From positions 3,489,665 through 3,553,664 of the forward strand of contig NZ_KB913032.1 in NCBI RefSeq assembly GCF_000384215.1: a stretch of 64,000 bases of DNA, given 5' to 3'. The DNA is from Amycolatopsis alba DSM 44262. Its GTDB lineage: Bacteria > Actinomycetota > Actinomycetes > Mycobacteriales > Pseudonocardiaceae. Positions 43,900 to 53,481 of the stretch are shown piece by piece (position 1 is the stretch's first letter; each line of letters begins with the position of its first letter). A program made the position numbers and the translations under genes. The notes under the pieces were generated by a model. The model ran no database searches. It saw only the letters and a list, made by a program, of their open reading frames with translations, and had not been told where the DNA came from.

Positions 43900-44032
43900 C
43901 GAACGCGTCAAGATCCACCATCGGCGCGCTCATTCGAGCAAGAGATCCACAACCGGCCGATACGCAGAGTTTGCTGCGACGACGCGATACATCTATGAGG
44001 GGGATACCGCGTCACGCCCGCCGACCTACTGA

Positions 44033-44049
44033 CTCGTAATAGTTACGAG
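44033..44049. promoter_or_regulatory. CTCGTAA-tag-TTACGAG dyad
   Basis: Perfect 7-3-7 dyad about 130 bp before the LuxR-type gene, in an otherwise gene-free gap of 281 bp. Candidate regulator site; ligand protein unknown. Confidence 0.5.
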
Positions 44050-44180
44050 GTGTCATCTCTGTCCGGTCCCGCAGGGAGGACCGGTTGACGAGGGTGACCA
44101 CGCCGGGGGGCCGTGGTCACCGAATGGACTTCACGTCCTCTCGTCCGGAGATGACGGGCAGGAAAACGGAGGGGTCCGTG

Positions 44181-44981
44181 ATGCGAGGCATCGAGCCGAA
44201 CCGAACGCAGGCCGGCAGGCCTGGCGGACTGTCACCAGGTGGCCGTGGCCTCGGCGTGGCCGCCGTCGATCCGATCCCGATCTTCTGCGAGGGCCTGAGT
44301 TCACTGGTCCACCGCACACCGGGACTGCAATGGCTCGGGCACGCGGCGAGCCATCACGCCGCGCTCCAGCTGTGCGAACAGCTCAAACCGGACGTCATCG
44401 TGCTGGATTCGGCGCTCGACCCGAACTGCCACCTGTCCCGGCTGCTCAGCAACGGCGATCCGGCACTGGTCATCATCACGATGATCAGGGACACGAACCG
44501 CACTCAGCAGTACCTCGCCGCGGCCATCGCGGCAGGCGTGCACGCGATCGTGCCGCGGGCGACCGACGGACGGCATCTGACCGAGGCGATCCGGCGCGCG
44601 CACAGTGACCGTCGCTACATCGACCCGACGCTGGCGGCGTTGACGGCGCGGCCGAAGCGCCAGCCCGTGCTCCCGAAACCGGGTGACGCCCCCAAACCGG
44701 CGACCGCGCGCGGCCTGATGCCGCTGTCGCGTCGCGAGTACCAGGTCCTGCAACTGGTCGCCGAGGGACTGGAGAACTCCGGGATCGCGAAGATCCTGTT
44801 CCTGTCGGTGGAAACCGTCCGGACCCACGTCAAGAGCATCTTGCGCAAGCTTTCGGCCCGCGACCGGACACACGCCGTGACGATCGCGTTCCGATCCGGC
44901 ATCCTGGTCACGAACCCCGACGACGCGCACAGCCCGGCCGAGCCGTCTTCGGCCACTTCGATCGCGCCGTCACCTCGCTGA
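44181..44981 (+). CDS. NarL/FixJ-type LuxR response regulator (orphan)
   Basis: A 266-residue regulator. The receiver domain (about 24-145) has GVAAVDPIPIFCEGLSSLV with one acidic residue where two are usual, and the phospho-Asp in PDVIVLDSAL. The C-terminal LuxR HTH is LSRREYQVLQLVAEGLENSGIAKILFLSVETVRTHVKSILRKLSARDRTHAVTIA. ATG 44181 has GGAGGGG upstream. No sensor kinase is adjacent, so it is an orphan; the degenerate acidic pocket suggests altered or absent phosphorylation. Confidence 0.88.
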   Translation: MRGIEPNRTQAGRPGGLSPGGRGLGVAAVDPIPIFCEGLSSLVHRTPGLQWLGHAASHHAALQLCEQLKPDVIVLDSALDPNCHLSRLLSNGDPALVIITMIRDTNRTQQYLAAAIAAGVHAIVPRATDGRHLTEAIRRAHSDRRYIDPTLAALTARPKRQPVLPKPGDAPKPATARGLMPLSRREYQVLQLVAEGLENSGIAKILFLSVETVRTHVKSILRKLSARDRTHAVTIAFRSGILVTNPDDAHSPAEPSSATSIAPSPR

Positions 44982-45120
44982 GATCGCCCGTATTGCTGAT
45001 TTACACATCACAACAGTGGCCATTCACTTGCCGCCGGTTACCCACAGGTAATATCCTGAAGTTACCGGCGAGTAGGGGACGTGTGCCCGGCCGGGGAGCC
45101 GAACACATTGGAGTGACGAA

Positions 45121-46965
45121 ATGGGCCACTACAAGAGCAACGTCCGAGACCTGGAGTTCAACCTCTTCGAGGTCCTCGGCGTGCAGGACCGCCTCGGCAA
45201 GGGCGTCCTCGCGGAATCCGACGAGGAGACCGCCCGCGGCGTGCTGACGGAGCTGAACAAGCTCGCTTCCGGTCCCCTCGCCGATTCGTACGCCGACGCG
45301 GACCGCAACCCGCCGGTATACGACCCGAAGACCTTCTCGGTGAAGATCCCCGAGTCGTTCAAGAAGAGCTACCAGGCGCTGATGGACGGCGAATGGTGGC
45401 GGCTGGGCCTGCCGAACGAGCTGGGCGGCTTCGGTCTGCCCCCGACCGTGCAGTGGGCCGCGGCCGAGCTGATCCTCGGCGCCAACGCGCCGCTGTTCAT
45501 GTACATGGCGGGCCCGAGCTTCGCCGGGATCGTCGACAAGAACGGCACCGAAGAGCAGAAGCGCTGGGCGCAGGTCATGATCGACCGCGGCTGGGGCGCC
45601 ACGATGGTGCTCACCGAGCCCGACGCCGGTTCCGACGTCGGCGCCGGCCGCGCCAAGGCCGTCAAGCAGGAGGACGGCTCCTGGCACATCGACGGCGTGA
45701 AGCGGTTCATCACCTCGGCCGAGAACGACATGGTCGAGAACATCATGCACCTGGTGCTGGCCCGTCCCGAGGGCCCCGGCGTCGAGACCAAGGCGGGCAC
45801 CAAGGGCCTGTCGCTGTTCCTCGTGCCGAAGTTCCACTTCGACGGCGAGACCGGTGAGCTGGGCGAGCGCAACGGCGCCTTCGTCACCAATGTCGAGCAC
45901 AAGATGGGCATCAAGGCCTCCACCACCTGCGAGCTGACCTTCGGCCAGCACGGCACCCCCGCCAAGGGCTGGCTGCTCGGCGAGGTGCACGACGGCATCG
46001 CGCAGATGTTCCAGGTCATCGAGTACGCCCGCATGATGGTCGGCACGAAGGCCATCGCGACGCTGTCGACCGGCTACCTCAACGCGCTCGAGTACGCCAA
46101 GGAGCGTGTCCAGGGCGCCGACCTGCCGAACATGCTGAACAAGGCGGCGCCGCGCGTCACCATCACCCACCACCCGGACGTCCGCCGCTCGCTGATGCTG
46201 CAGAAGGCGTACGCCGAGGGCCTCCGCGCGGTGTACCTCTACACGGCGACCTTCCAGGACCAGGTGTGGACCGGCGAGGGCGACGAGGCCTCGCAGAAGA
46301 TCGCGCACGGCGTCAACGACCTGCTGCTGCCGATCGTCAAGGGCGTCGGCTCCGAGCGCGCGACCGAGCAGCTCGTGCAGTCGCTGCAGACCCTCGGCGG
46401 GTCGGGCTTCCTGCAGGACTACCCGATCGAGCAGTACATCCGTGACGCGAAGATCGACTCGCTGTACGAAGGCACCACGGCCATCCAGTCGCTGGACTTC
46501 TTCTTCCGCAAGATCGTCCGCGACAAGGGCGCTTCGCTGGCCTATGTCGCCGGGGAGATCACGAAGACCATCGAGTCGGAGATCGGCAACGGGCGGCTCA
46601 AGAACGAGCGCGGGCTGCTCAAGCAGGCGCTCGAGGACACCCAGGGCATGCTCGGCTCGCTGATCGGCTACCTGACCTCGTCGCAGGAAGACCCGCAGAA
46701 CATCAACAAGGTCGGGCAGCACACGGTCCGCCTGCTGATGTCGGTCGGCGACCTGCTCATCGGCTGGCAGCTCATCAAGCACGCCGAGGTCGCCATCGGC
46801 AAGCTCGACGCGGGCGCGTCGGCGAAGGACACCCCGTTCTACGAGGGCAAGCTCGCCGTGGCGTCGTTCTTCGCGAAGAGCGTGCTGCCGGAGCTGACTT
46901 CGCGCCGCGCGATCGTCGAAGCAGCGGACAACAGCCTCATGGAAATCCCCGAAGCCGCGTTCTAA
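45121..46965 (+). CDS. fadE5: FadE5-type acyl-CoA dehydrogenase
   Basis: A 614-residue acyl-CoA dehydrogenase of the long mycobacterial FadE5 class ([20 protein letters not shown] opening). It takes two electrons from acyl-CoA into FAD, the first step of beta-oxidation, then passes them to ETF. Motifs: [16 protein letters not shown], the FAD region [20 protein letters not shown] and the catalytic Glu (about 450) in [20 protein letters not shown]-terminal helical domain follows. Monocistronic, with a terminator. EtfD, which would accept the electrons, is at 15.8 kb. Confidence 0.94.
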   Translation: MGHYKSNVRDLEFNLFEVLGVQDRLGKGVLAESDEETARGVLTELNKLASGPLADSYADADRNPPVYDPKTFSVKIPESFKKSYQALMDGEWWRLGLPNELGGFGLPPTVQWAAAELILGANAPLFMYMAGPSFAGIVDKNGTEEQKRWAQVMIDRGWGATMVLTEPDAGSDVGAGRAKAVKQEDGSWHIDGVKRFITSAENDMVENIMHLVLARPEGPGVETKAGTKGLSLFLVPKFHFDGETGELGERNGAFVTNVEHKMGIKASTTCELTFGQHGTPAKGWLLGEVHDGIAQMFQVIEYARMMVGTKAIATLSTGYLNALEYAKERVQGADLPNMLNKAAPRVTITHHPDVRRSLMLQKAYAEGLRAVYLYTATFQDQVWTGEGDEASQKIAHGVNDLLLPIVKGVGSERATEQLVQSLQTLGGSGFLQDYPIEQYIRDAKIDSLYEGTTAIQSLDFFFRKIVRDKGASLAYVAGEITKTIESEIGNGRLKNERGLLKQALEDTQGMLGSLIGYLTSSQEDPQNINKVGQHTVRLLMSVGDLLIGWQLIKHAEVAIGKLDAGASAKDTPFYEGKLAVASFFAKSVLPELTSRRAIVEAADNSLMEIPEAAF

Positions 46966-46980
46966 ACGGTTAGTGACGAA

Positions 46981-47009
46981 GAGCCCTCTCCCGCGCGGAG
47001 GGGGCTTTT
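46981..47009 (+). terminator. Terminator after fadE5
   Basis: GC-rich stem (AGCCCTCTCC / GGAGGGGGCT, one mismatch) followed by TTTT, 15 bp after the stop. Confidence 0.8.
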
Positions 47010-47087
47010 CGCGTTTCGACGGGGTCTTGCGGGGTATCTCCGTGCTGAGTCCGCCCGTCGGCGGACGCCTCGGCAAAGGAGTCTTCA

Positions 47088-47363
47088 ATGACAATCACCG
47101 GCATCATCATGGCGATCGTGGTCGGTTTGATCCTCGGGGTTCTCGGCAGGTTCTTCGCGCCCGGAAAGCAGTCCATCCCGATCTGGCTCACGATCGTCGT
47201 CGGCATCATCGCCGCCTTCGTCGGCACCGCGATCGCCCGCGGGCTCGGCTACGCGGACACCAAGGGCTTCGACTGGCTCGAACTGATCACCCAGATCGTC
47301 ATCGCCGGCATCGGGGTCACCCTGGCCGCGAACCTCTACGGACGCCGCGGTGTCACCCGGTAA
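47088..47363 (+). CDS. GlsB/YeaQ/YmgE small membrane protein (copy 1)
   Basis: A 91-residue protein with three membrane helices (GIIMAIVVGLILGVLGRFFAPG; IWLTIVVGIIAAFVGTAIARG; ELITQIVIAGIGVTLAANLY). Transglycosylase-associated or GlsB/YeaQ family, usually linked to envelope stress. AAAGGAG lies before the ATG. A paralogue follows after 74 bp. Confidence 0.9.
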   Translation: MTITGIIMAIVVGLILGVLGRFFAPGKQSIPIWLTIVVGIIAAFVGTAIARGLGYADTKGFDWLELITQIVIAGIGVTLAANLYGRRGVTR

Positions 47364-47437
47364 GGGGTCTTGAGGCGCGACGAGCCGGTTTCGGTGTCAC
47401 CGTTGGTCCAACTCGATTCTCCAGCGAAGGAGGAACC

Positions 47438-47731
47438 ATGTTGGGTGGCCTTTGGGGCATCATCACCACGATCGTGGTCGGCCTGATCCTCGGCGTCATC
47501 GGCCGGATGCTCGCGTCCGGTGACCAGAAGATCCCGATGTGGCTGACGATCGTCGTCGGCATCATCGCCGCCTTCATCGGCAACTGGCTGGCCGGCGTGT
47601 TCGGCGTCCGGGACACCTCGGGCATCGACTGGATCCGGCACGCCTTCCAGGTCGGCGCGGCGGTCGTCGGCGTGATCGCCGCGTCCGCGATCTACGCGAA
47701 GGTCAAGGGCGGGCACCACGCCGCGACCTGA
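47438..47731 (+). CDS. GlsB/YeaQ/YmgE small membrane protein (copy 2)
   Basis: A 97-residue paralogue of the previous gene (GIITTIVVGLILGVIGRMLASGDQKIPMWLTIVVGIIAAFIGNWLAGVFG). Start fixed by AAGGAGG 4 nt before the ATG. The two genes share long near-identical stretches, so they arose by tandem duplication. Likely envelope or pH stress; no direct evidence here. Confidence 0.9.
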   Translation: MLGGLWGIITTIVVGLILGVIGRMLASGDQKIPMWLTIVVGIIAAFIGNWLAGVFGVRDTSGIDWIRHAFQVGAAVVGVIAASAIYAKVKGGHHAAT

Positions 47732-47760
47732 CACGGGCGCCACGGCTACGGTCGGCCCCT

Positions 47761-48477
47761 GTGACCACTCGTCTCGAACTCAGTGGCCAGGGGCTGACCA
47801 CCCTGTCCGGCGTCCCTCTTCCGGCTTCGCTCGAATACCTGGACCTCTACGACAACCGGCTGACGTCCGTTCCCGGCGGCCTGTGGTCGCTCACCGGTCT
47901 CCGGGTGCTGAACCTGGCCACCAACCGGCTGAGCACCATCCCGTCTTCGATCGGCGCCCTGCGGCAGCTGCACACGCTTGACCTGGGGCACAACGAGCTT
48001 TCGACGCTGCCGGACGAAATCGGCGAGCTTTCCGGGCTGACGGAATACCTCTACGTGAGCGACAACAAGCTGACCGAGTTCCCGGTCGCGCTGTGCTCGC
48101 TCGGACGGCTGAAGTACCTGGGGTGCACGGACAATCGCATCGCCACGCTCCCGGACGACCTTTCCGGACTGGCCTCGCTGCGCGAGTTTCGCCTGTATGG
48201 CAACGGGTTGACCGAAATCCCAGAGTCGATGGGAACGCTTTCCGCGTTGCGCGAGCTGCATCTGCGGAAGAACCGGCTGACGTCGTTGCCGTCCTCGCTC
48301 GGGGACCTGAGCGAGTTACGCCAGCTGGACCTGCGCGAGAACCGACTCACTTCGCTGCCGTCTTCGCTCACCCAGCTGTCCAAATTGGACAAACTGGATC
48401 TGCGATGGAACAAGGACTTCCGGGAGCCGCCGTGGCTCGCGGACTTCGAGGCCCGCGGTTGCATGGTGCTGCGGTGA
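47761..48477 (+). CDS. Leucine-rich repeat protein
   Basis: A 238-residue protein made of about nine LRR units of roughly 23 residues, of the type LxxLxLxxNxLTxLPxxL (ASLEYLDLYDNRLTSVP, TGLRVLNLATNRLSTIP, RQLHTLDLGHNELSTLP, SALRELHLRKNRLTSLP and others). Starts at GTG 47761. No signal, so cytoplasmic. Bacterial LRR proteins of this size bind other proteins; partner unknown. Stop lies 3 bp before the convergent VanW gene. Confidence 0.9.
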   Translation: MTTRLELSGQGLTTLSGVPLPASLEYLDLYDNRLTSVPGGLWSLTGLRVLNLATNRLSTIPSSIGALRQLHTLDLGHNELSTLPDEIGELSGLTEYLYVSDNKLTEFPVALCSLGRLKYLGCTDNRIATLPDDLSGLASLREFRLYGNGLTEIPESMGTLSALRELHLRKNRLTSLPSSLGDLSELRQLDLRENRLTSLPSSLTQLSKLDKLDLRWNKDFREPPWLADFEARGCMVLR

Positions 48478-48480
48478 GGC

Positions 48481-50328
48481 TCAGGTGCAGATGACCGCGG
48501 CGCGCGGCGAGTAGGTCGCGTTGCGGGTCTCCCGGCGGACCTCCGTGCCGGTGACGACGTCGACGAGCACGCGGGTGTCCGAGGTGCTGAACCCGGCGGC
48601 ACCGGGATCCGGCACGCAGCCGGGACCCGAGCCGATCCGCACCGGCTGGGGGACGTAGGAATGCCGATCGCCGCCGACGCTCTGGACCGAAAAGCGTTTC
48701 GTGCCCCAGATCCGCACGGTGACCGAGCCGTTGGCGGGGATCACCTGGATCGCGATGCCGGTCGGGGCGTCGTTGACGATCTGCATCTCGACCGGCGAAC
48801 CGTCCTCGTTGATCGCCTTCACGTCGCGCGCGACCGGATAGCGGTCCAGGTAGTGGTCGTGTTCCAGATGCCCGCCGTCGGCCAGTCCCGCCAGGTACGC
48901 GGCGTTGTAGAGCGTCGTCGCGAGCTGCGAGACACCGCCGCCGACCACGACCGGACCGGTGCCGTCCTCGTTCGACGGCGCGGGGACGTAGCCCGCGTCC
49001 GCCGTCCTCGCCCCGGACCGCGCGCCGAGGCTGAACGTCTCGTTCGGCTTCACGATGGCACCGGAGACCCTGGTGGCCAGCGCCTGCGCGTTCGTCATCG
49101 CCGGACCGCTCAGGCCTGAGGTGGTGAACTCGCCGATGACCTCGTTGATGCCCAGCACGTTCGCCGCGTCGGTGCTGACGGCCGGGCTGCTGGCGTCGTA
49201 GACCGCCTTCAGCTCCCTGTCCTCGCTCTTCGCGAGAGCCGAGGTCAGCGCGGAGAACGTGAGGTCCCAGTTGACCTTCCTCGCGTCCTTCGACGGCTGG
49301 ACCGCCGGCCTGTCGCCGACGAAGACGATCTGCGCGTCCGCGCCGTCGGTCTCGGTCTCCTTCAGCTGCGGTTGTGCCGCGGCCCGGAGTTTGCCCTGGT
49401 CGATGCGGACTTCGAGGTTGCCGTCGTCGCGGGCGGCGAACTGGAAGGACCCCGCGATCGCGTCCGGTTTCAGCGTCGCGTCCTTGCCCTCACCGCGGAT
49501 CAGGAGCGGCTTCGCGACCGCCGGGAGGACGATCTTGCCGAGCGCCGCCTGCACCCCCTGCGAAGTCGCCTTCACCGGCGTGACGTCCACCTTCAGCTCG
49601 ACCCCGCCGTCGCCCAGCCAGCCGTCGGTGACCGTGGTGACCGCGGCCTTGACGTCGGCGAGTGCCTGACCGGCCCGCGGTTCGACCGCGGCCGCGGCGA
49701 CCCCGCCGTCGGTGCCCGCGAGCGGCCGGAAGGTGATGTTCCCTTCGATCGGCGGACGGTTCACCTGCGCGGCAGCGAGGTCGGAGACGGCCTTTTCGAG
49801 CTTCGGCGCGTCGGTCCAGGTGACGACGCCGACCTCGCGGCTGGTGAAGAACGACATCAACCGCGTGTACGGGCTCAGCGGCTGGTGACCGGCGCGGCCC
49901 AGCGTCTGCGGCCAGTCCAGGCCGAGACCGGACGACGTGGGGTACAGGACCGTGCGGACATCGCCCGCCCGGACCCGCACCGGCTCGATCAGCTTCGGCT
50001 CCAGCTCACGGCGAAGCTTCGACTCGGCCTCCTTGTGCGTGAGGCCGCCGACGTCGATCCCCGCGACGGTGACGCCGCGCGGGACGTCCCCCGCGCTGAC
50101 GATCAGGTCGACCGCGTACGCGAGTACGAACAGGCCCATGAGCACTCCGGCGGCCATGACGGCCTTGCCGAGCCCCTTGCGGAACTTCGACGCGGGCGTC
50201 GGCGGCGGATGGACCACCCTGTCGCCCTCGAAGAGCTCGTCTACCAGGCCCTCGTCATTCTGCGGTTCGGCGAGGAGTTCGTCGGTGAAAAGGTCGGTGC
50301 CCGATTCGTCATGGTCATCGCGTGCCAA
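48481..50328 (-). CDS. VanW-family, peptidoglycan-binding-domain membrane protein
   Basis: A 615-residue protein of the YoaR/VanW type. Acidic cytoplasmic N-terminus (about 1-55), one membrane helix (AVMAAGVLMGLFVLAYAVDLIVSAG), extracellular PG_binding_4-like domains (VTVAGIDVGGLTHKEAESKLRREL), then a VanW domain (NVLGINEVIGEFTTS, GAIVKPNETFSLG, VVVGGGVSQLATTLYNAAYLAGL, HDHYLDRYPVARDV). It probably acts on the cell wall; no van resistance genes are near. It lies 31 bp after the GroES-like gene in a possible three-gene operon. Confidence 0.9.
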   Translation of the reverse strand: MARDDHDESGTDLFTDELLAEPQNDEGLVDELFEGDRVVHPPPTPASKFRKGLGKAVMAAGVLMGLFVLAYAVDLIVSAGDVPRGVTVAGIDVGGLTHKEAESKLRRELEPKLIEPVRVRAGDVRTVLYPTSSGLGLDWPQTLGRAGHQPLSPYTRLMSFFTSREVGVVTWTDAPKLEKAVSDLAAAQVNRPPIEGNITFRPLAGTDGGVAAAAVEPRAGQALADVKAAVTTVTDGWLGDGGVELKVDVTPVKATSQGVQAALGKIVLPAVAKPLLIRGEGKDATLKPDAIAGSFQFAARDDGNLEVRIDQGKLRAAAQPQLKETETDGADAQIVFVGDRPAVQPSKDARKVNWDLTFSALTSALAKSEDRELKAVYDASSPAVSTDAANVLGINEVIGEFTTSGLSGPAMTNAQALATRVSGAIVKPNETFSLGARSGARTADAGYVPAPSNEDGTGPVVVGGGVSQLATTLYNAAYLAGLADGGHLEHDHYLDRYPVARDVKAINEDGSPVEMQIVNDAPTGIAIQVIPANGSVTVRIWGTKRFSVQSVGGDRHSYVPQPVRIGSGPGCVPDPGAAGFSTSDTRVLVDVVTGTEVRRETRNATYSPRAAVICT

Positions 50329-50359
50329 CTCTCACCACCCCTCCCGCGGCCGAGCTGCG

Positions 50360-50683
50360 CTACAGGTACAACCCCGTGCCGTGTTCGGTCCGTTCGGTCG
50401 CCACGGCGTGGATGTCCCGCTCCCGCATCACCAGGTGCCCTTCACCCTGGATCTCGACCTCGTGCTGGTCGTCCGGGTTGAACAGCACGCGGTCGCCGGT
50501 CTTGACGTTCCGCACACTGTTGCCCACGCCCAGTACATCACCCCACGCCAGCCGCCGCGCCACTTGCGCGGTGGCGGGGATGACGATGCCGCCGGAACTC
50601 CGGCGCTCGCCGTCTTCGGGGGACAGCTTCACGAGCACCCTGTCCTGCAGCATCTGAATTTCGAGTTTCGGCCCGTCTGACAC
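50360..50683 (-). CDS. GroES-like (Cpn10-family) protein, unlinked to GroEL
   Basis: A 107-residue protein with the Cpn10 fold: LQDRVLVKLSPEDGERRSSGGIVIPATAQ matches the GroES start and mobile loop, then WGDVLGVG, GDRVLFNPDDQHEV and LVMRERDIHAV. Normal GroES is about 97 residues. There is no groEL here, and the neighbours are an NHL-thioredoxin gene (10 bp upstream) and a VanW gene. It is probably a paralogue of the main GroES with a special client or role. Confidence 0.82.
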   Translation of the reverse strand: MSDGPKLEIQMLQDRVLVKLSPEDGERRSSGGIVIPATAQVARRLAWGDVLGVGNSVRNVKTGDRVLFNPDDQHEVEIQGEGHLVMRERDIHAVATERTEHGTGLYL

Positions 50684-50693
50684 AGGTACGACT

Positions 50694-52529
50694 CTACTTT
50701 CCCGGATCCCCCGCCATGACCAGGCTCAGCGCGCTTTCTCCACCGTTTTCGAACCGCAACGGCACTCCCCAGTCCTGCCGGGTGATGCGGCAGGCGGGAT
50801 GCTCGCCACCGTCGTCACAGCTCGCGGCCTGCGCGACGACCTGCAGGACGCCTCCGGTGACTCCCTCGGCGAAGCGGAGCTTGCGGAACAGGTCCGTGCC
50901 GACCCCCGCGCCTTCGGCGAGCAGTTCGGGCGGCGAGGCGCTGATTTCCAGCCGTGTCGACGGGCCGTAGCGGTCGTCGAGCTTCTCGCCGGGCGGCGGG
51001 GTGAAGACGACGGAGAACTCCAGTTCACCCGGCGCCAGCACGGTCGGCGGGCGGCGGACCGCGTGCGCGTCCCCGGCCACGGCCTGCTCGCCGAGCGGCA
51101 CCGGTCCGATCCGGCTGCCCGCCGACTCGACGACCAGCAGTTCGCCGTCGTGCACCAGCAGACCGGACGGCTCCGCGAGGCCGGTCGCCAGCGTGGTCAC
51201 CCGGCGGGTGAGCGGGTCGTAGCGGCGGACGGCGCCGTTGTAGGTGTCGGCGATCGCGATGGTGTCGCCGGGCAGCACGGCGAGGCCGAGCGGATGCTGC
51301 AGAAGCGCCTGGTCTGCGGGGCCGTCGACGTGCCCGAAGGAGAACAGGTCGACGCCGACCGCGGTGTGCACGGTGAACGTCTCGCCCTCGGGCTCGATCC
51401 AGCGCAGCGCGGACGTCTCGGCGTCCGCGAGCCACAGCCGCTGCCCATCAGGGGTGAGACCGGACGTCTGCGCGAAGAAAGCTTCGTGGACGTCGCCGTC
51501 TCGCAGGCCTTCGACCGTCGTACCGGCGAAGCGGCGGATGGTGCCCGAGACCGGCTCGAACACGCTCAGCGTGTGGTTGCCGGCCATGGCGACCACGATC
51601 CCGCCCGCGGGACCCCACCAGGCGACGTCCCAGGGGCTGGTGAGGTCGATGTCGAGCGCCTTGCCGGTGTCGACGCCGTCGCGCCACTGGCGGCCGGTGC
51701 CGGCGACCGTGGAGACCTCGCCGGTGATCAGGTCGATGCCGCGCAGGCGGTGACCGGCCGTGTCGGCGACGACGGCGTGATAGCCCGCGCGCTCCGCGAC
51801 CTCGTACGGCAACAGGGTGATCCCGGACGGCTCGGTGAAGGTCGCCAGGTCGAACGGCCCGTCCTGCGCGCCGCGGGCACCGCTGCCGAAGCGGCGGATG
51901 ATCGTCTCGCCGTCGGACGCGAACTCGACGACGGAGTGGTTGCCGGTGTCGGCGACCAGGATCCGGCCTTCGGCGGTGGTGACGGCCTTGCTCGGGAAAC
52001 GCAGTTCGGCGCGCTGTTCCTCGGCCGGGACGTACGGGCTGCCGCCGCGGCGCAGCGTGCCCTTGGCCTCGTGGGTCGCGACGAGGTCGGCGATCACCCG
52101 GCGCAGCGCCTCGGCGTGCCCCTCACCGGCGGCGACGTGGACGACGTAACCCTCGGGGTCGACGACGACCAGCGTCGGCCACGCCTTGACCGCGTACTGC
52201 GACCAGGTGGCCATCTTCGGGTCGTTGAGGACCGGGTGGTGCACCTCGTAGCGCCGCACGGCCGCCTCGATCGCGGCCGCCTCACCCTCGTGCAGGAACT
52301 TGGGCGAATGCACGCCGATGGTCACCAGGACGTCGGCGAACTCGGCCTCCAGCGGGCGCAGCTCGTCCAGCACGTGCAGGCAGTTGACGCAGCCGCTGGT
52401 CCAGAAGTCCAGCAGGACGACGCGGCCGCGCAGCCCGGCGAGCGTGAGCCGCTCACCGCCGGTGTTGAGCCACACGTCACCGGCGAGCTCGGGCGCCCGC
52501 ACGCGGGACTGCGTTCGTGGAGAAGTCAC
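50694..52529 (-). CDS. Thioredoxin-like / NHL-repeat protein (NHLRC2-like)
   Basis: A 611-residue protein. Residues about 20-150 form a thioredoxin-like domain with the redox pair CVNC (DFWTSGCVNCLHVLDEL) and the cis-Pro in KAWPTLVVVD. Then comes an NHL beta-propeller (ADTGNHSVVEF, AGTGRQWRDG, IAIADTYNGAVRRYDPL), and a C-terminal beta domain with further Cys. No signal peptide, so it is cytoplasmic. Homologues such as NHLRC2 and bacterial AlkA-type fusions have unclear roles. It is the first gene of a likely operon with the GroES-like gene. Confidence 0.88.
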   Translation of the reverse strand: MTSPRTQSRVRAPELAGDVWLNTGGERLTLAGLRGRVVLLDFWTSGCVNCLHVLDELRPLEAEFADVLVTIGVHSPKFLHEGEAAAIEAAVRRYEVHHPVLNDPKMATWSQYAVKAWPTLVVVDPEGYVVHVAAGEGHAEALRRVIADLVATHEAKGTLRRGGSPYVPAEEQRAELRFPSKAVTTAEGRILVADTGNHSVVEFASDGETIIRRFGSGARGAQDGPFDLATFTEPSGITLLPYEVAERAGYHAVVADTAGHRLRGIDLITGEVSTVAGTGRQWRDGVDTGKALDIDLTSPWDVAWWGPAGGIVVAMAGNHTLSVFEPVSGTIRRFAGTTVEGLRDGDVHEAFFAQTSGLTPDGQRLWLADAETSALRWIEPEGETFTVHTAVGVDLFSFGHVDGPADQALLQHPLGLAVLPGDTIAIADTYNGAVRRYDPLTRRVTTLATGLAEPSGLLVHDGELLVVESAGSRIGPVPLGEQAVAGDAHAVRRPPTVLAPGELEFSVVFTPPPGEKLDDRYGPSTRLEISASPPELLAEGAGVGTDLFRKLRFAEGVTGGVLQVVAQAASCDDGGEHPACRITRQDWGVPLRFENGGESALSLVMAGDPGK

Positions 52530-52591
52530 GCCATGAGTGAACTACACGCGTGGCCGCTCTGTTCCTCCGTCCAGGCGTTGAGAGGGCGAGC

Positions 52592-53368
52592 TCACCCCAG
52601 GGGAGGAGCCTCATGTGGGTGATGAGGGACCTTCTCCCAGACCGACACGTGCCCGGTGCTCTCGGCGGTGAGTTCGGAGCGGTCCCAATCCGCCCAGCGG
52701 TGCTTCGGGCGCATCCCGGCGATGCGGGCCATCAGGTCCAGCTCTGCGGGCCAGACGTAACGGAAGGGAATGCGGCGGAACCGCCCGGTCCCGTCCGGTG
52801 ACACGGTGACGTGGTTCGACGTGAACTCCTGGGTGACCACGTCGTACTGGTCGAATCCGACGTAACCGGGGGTCATCGCGAACGGGACGATGTCCTGTCC
52901 GGGTGGCAAGCGGCGCAGGTCCGGGAGGCCGACCTCGACGACGAACAGCCCGCCCGGCCGCAGATGCGCCGCCGCGTTGCGGAAGACGTCGACCTGGCCG
53001 TCCTGGGTGGTCACGTTGCCGATCGTGTTGAACACCAGGTAGACCAGCGAAAACTCGCCTGCCACCCGTGTGCTCGTCATGTCGCCGATCGTGACCTCGA
53101 CCGCGTCGCCACCCGGTTTGCCCGCGATCCGTGCCGCCATCGACCGGCTCAGTTCGATGCCGCTGACAGGCACTCCGCGCGCGGCCAGCGGCGCGGCGAT
53201 CCGCCCGGTCCCGACGGCGAACTCCAGCACCGGGCCGTCGGCCAGATCTTCGAGGACGTCCACGACGGGCGTCGCCGCTTCGGGCGCGTTCGCGCCACCT
53301 GGATCGTCGTAATCCGTGGCCACGCTCTCGGGGAACCAGCCGTCGGCCGGGTCGTCTTCGAAGCTCAC
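52592..53368 (-). CDS. Class I SAM-dependent methyltransferase
   Basis: A 258-residue methyltransferase: VLEFAVGTGRIAAPLAARGVPVSGIELS is the SAM motif I and acidic loop, VTIGDMTS follows, and LVYLVFNTIGNVTTQDGQVDVFRNAAAHLRPGGLFVVEV is motif IV/V. Small-molecule type; substrate unknown. Confidence 0.9.
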   Translation of the reverse strand: MSFEDDPADGWFPESVATDYDDPGGANAPEAATPVVDVLEDLADGPVLEFAVGTGRIAAPLAARGVPVSGIELSRSMAARIAGKPGGDAVEVTIGDMTSTRVAGEFSLVYLVFNTIGNVTTQDGQVDVFRNAAAHLRPGGLFVVEVGLPDLRRLPPGQDIVPFAMTPGYVGFDQYDVVTQEFTSNHVTVSPDGTGRFRRIPFRYVWPAELDLMARIAGMRPKHRWADWDRSELTAESTGHVSVWEKVPHHPHEAPPLG

Positions 53369-53481
53369 ACTCGCGGACGCTACCGCGCCGACCGTGCGCT
53401 TCTCATCCCGTTTTCGCCGCCGCGCTCGGTCGGCGTTAAAAGAGAAGGCGCTTGCTCGATGCGCAATTTACGCTCGAACAC

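Noticed and set aside
44085..44180. Longer start for the LuxR-type gene at 44085
   Set aside because: The extra residues are low quality and the ATG at 44181 has a clear GGAGGGG ribosome site.
48481..50328. Vancomycin-resistance cluster suggested by VanW- and VanZ-like genes
   Set aside because: vanHAX and vanRS are absent, the two genes lie 6 kb apart, and both families occur widely outside resistance clusters.
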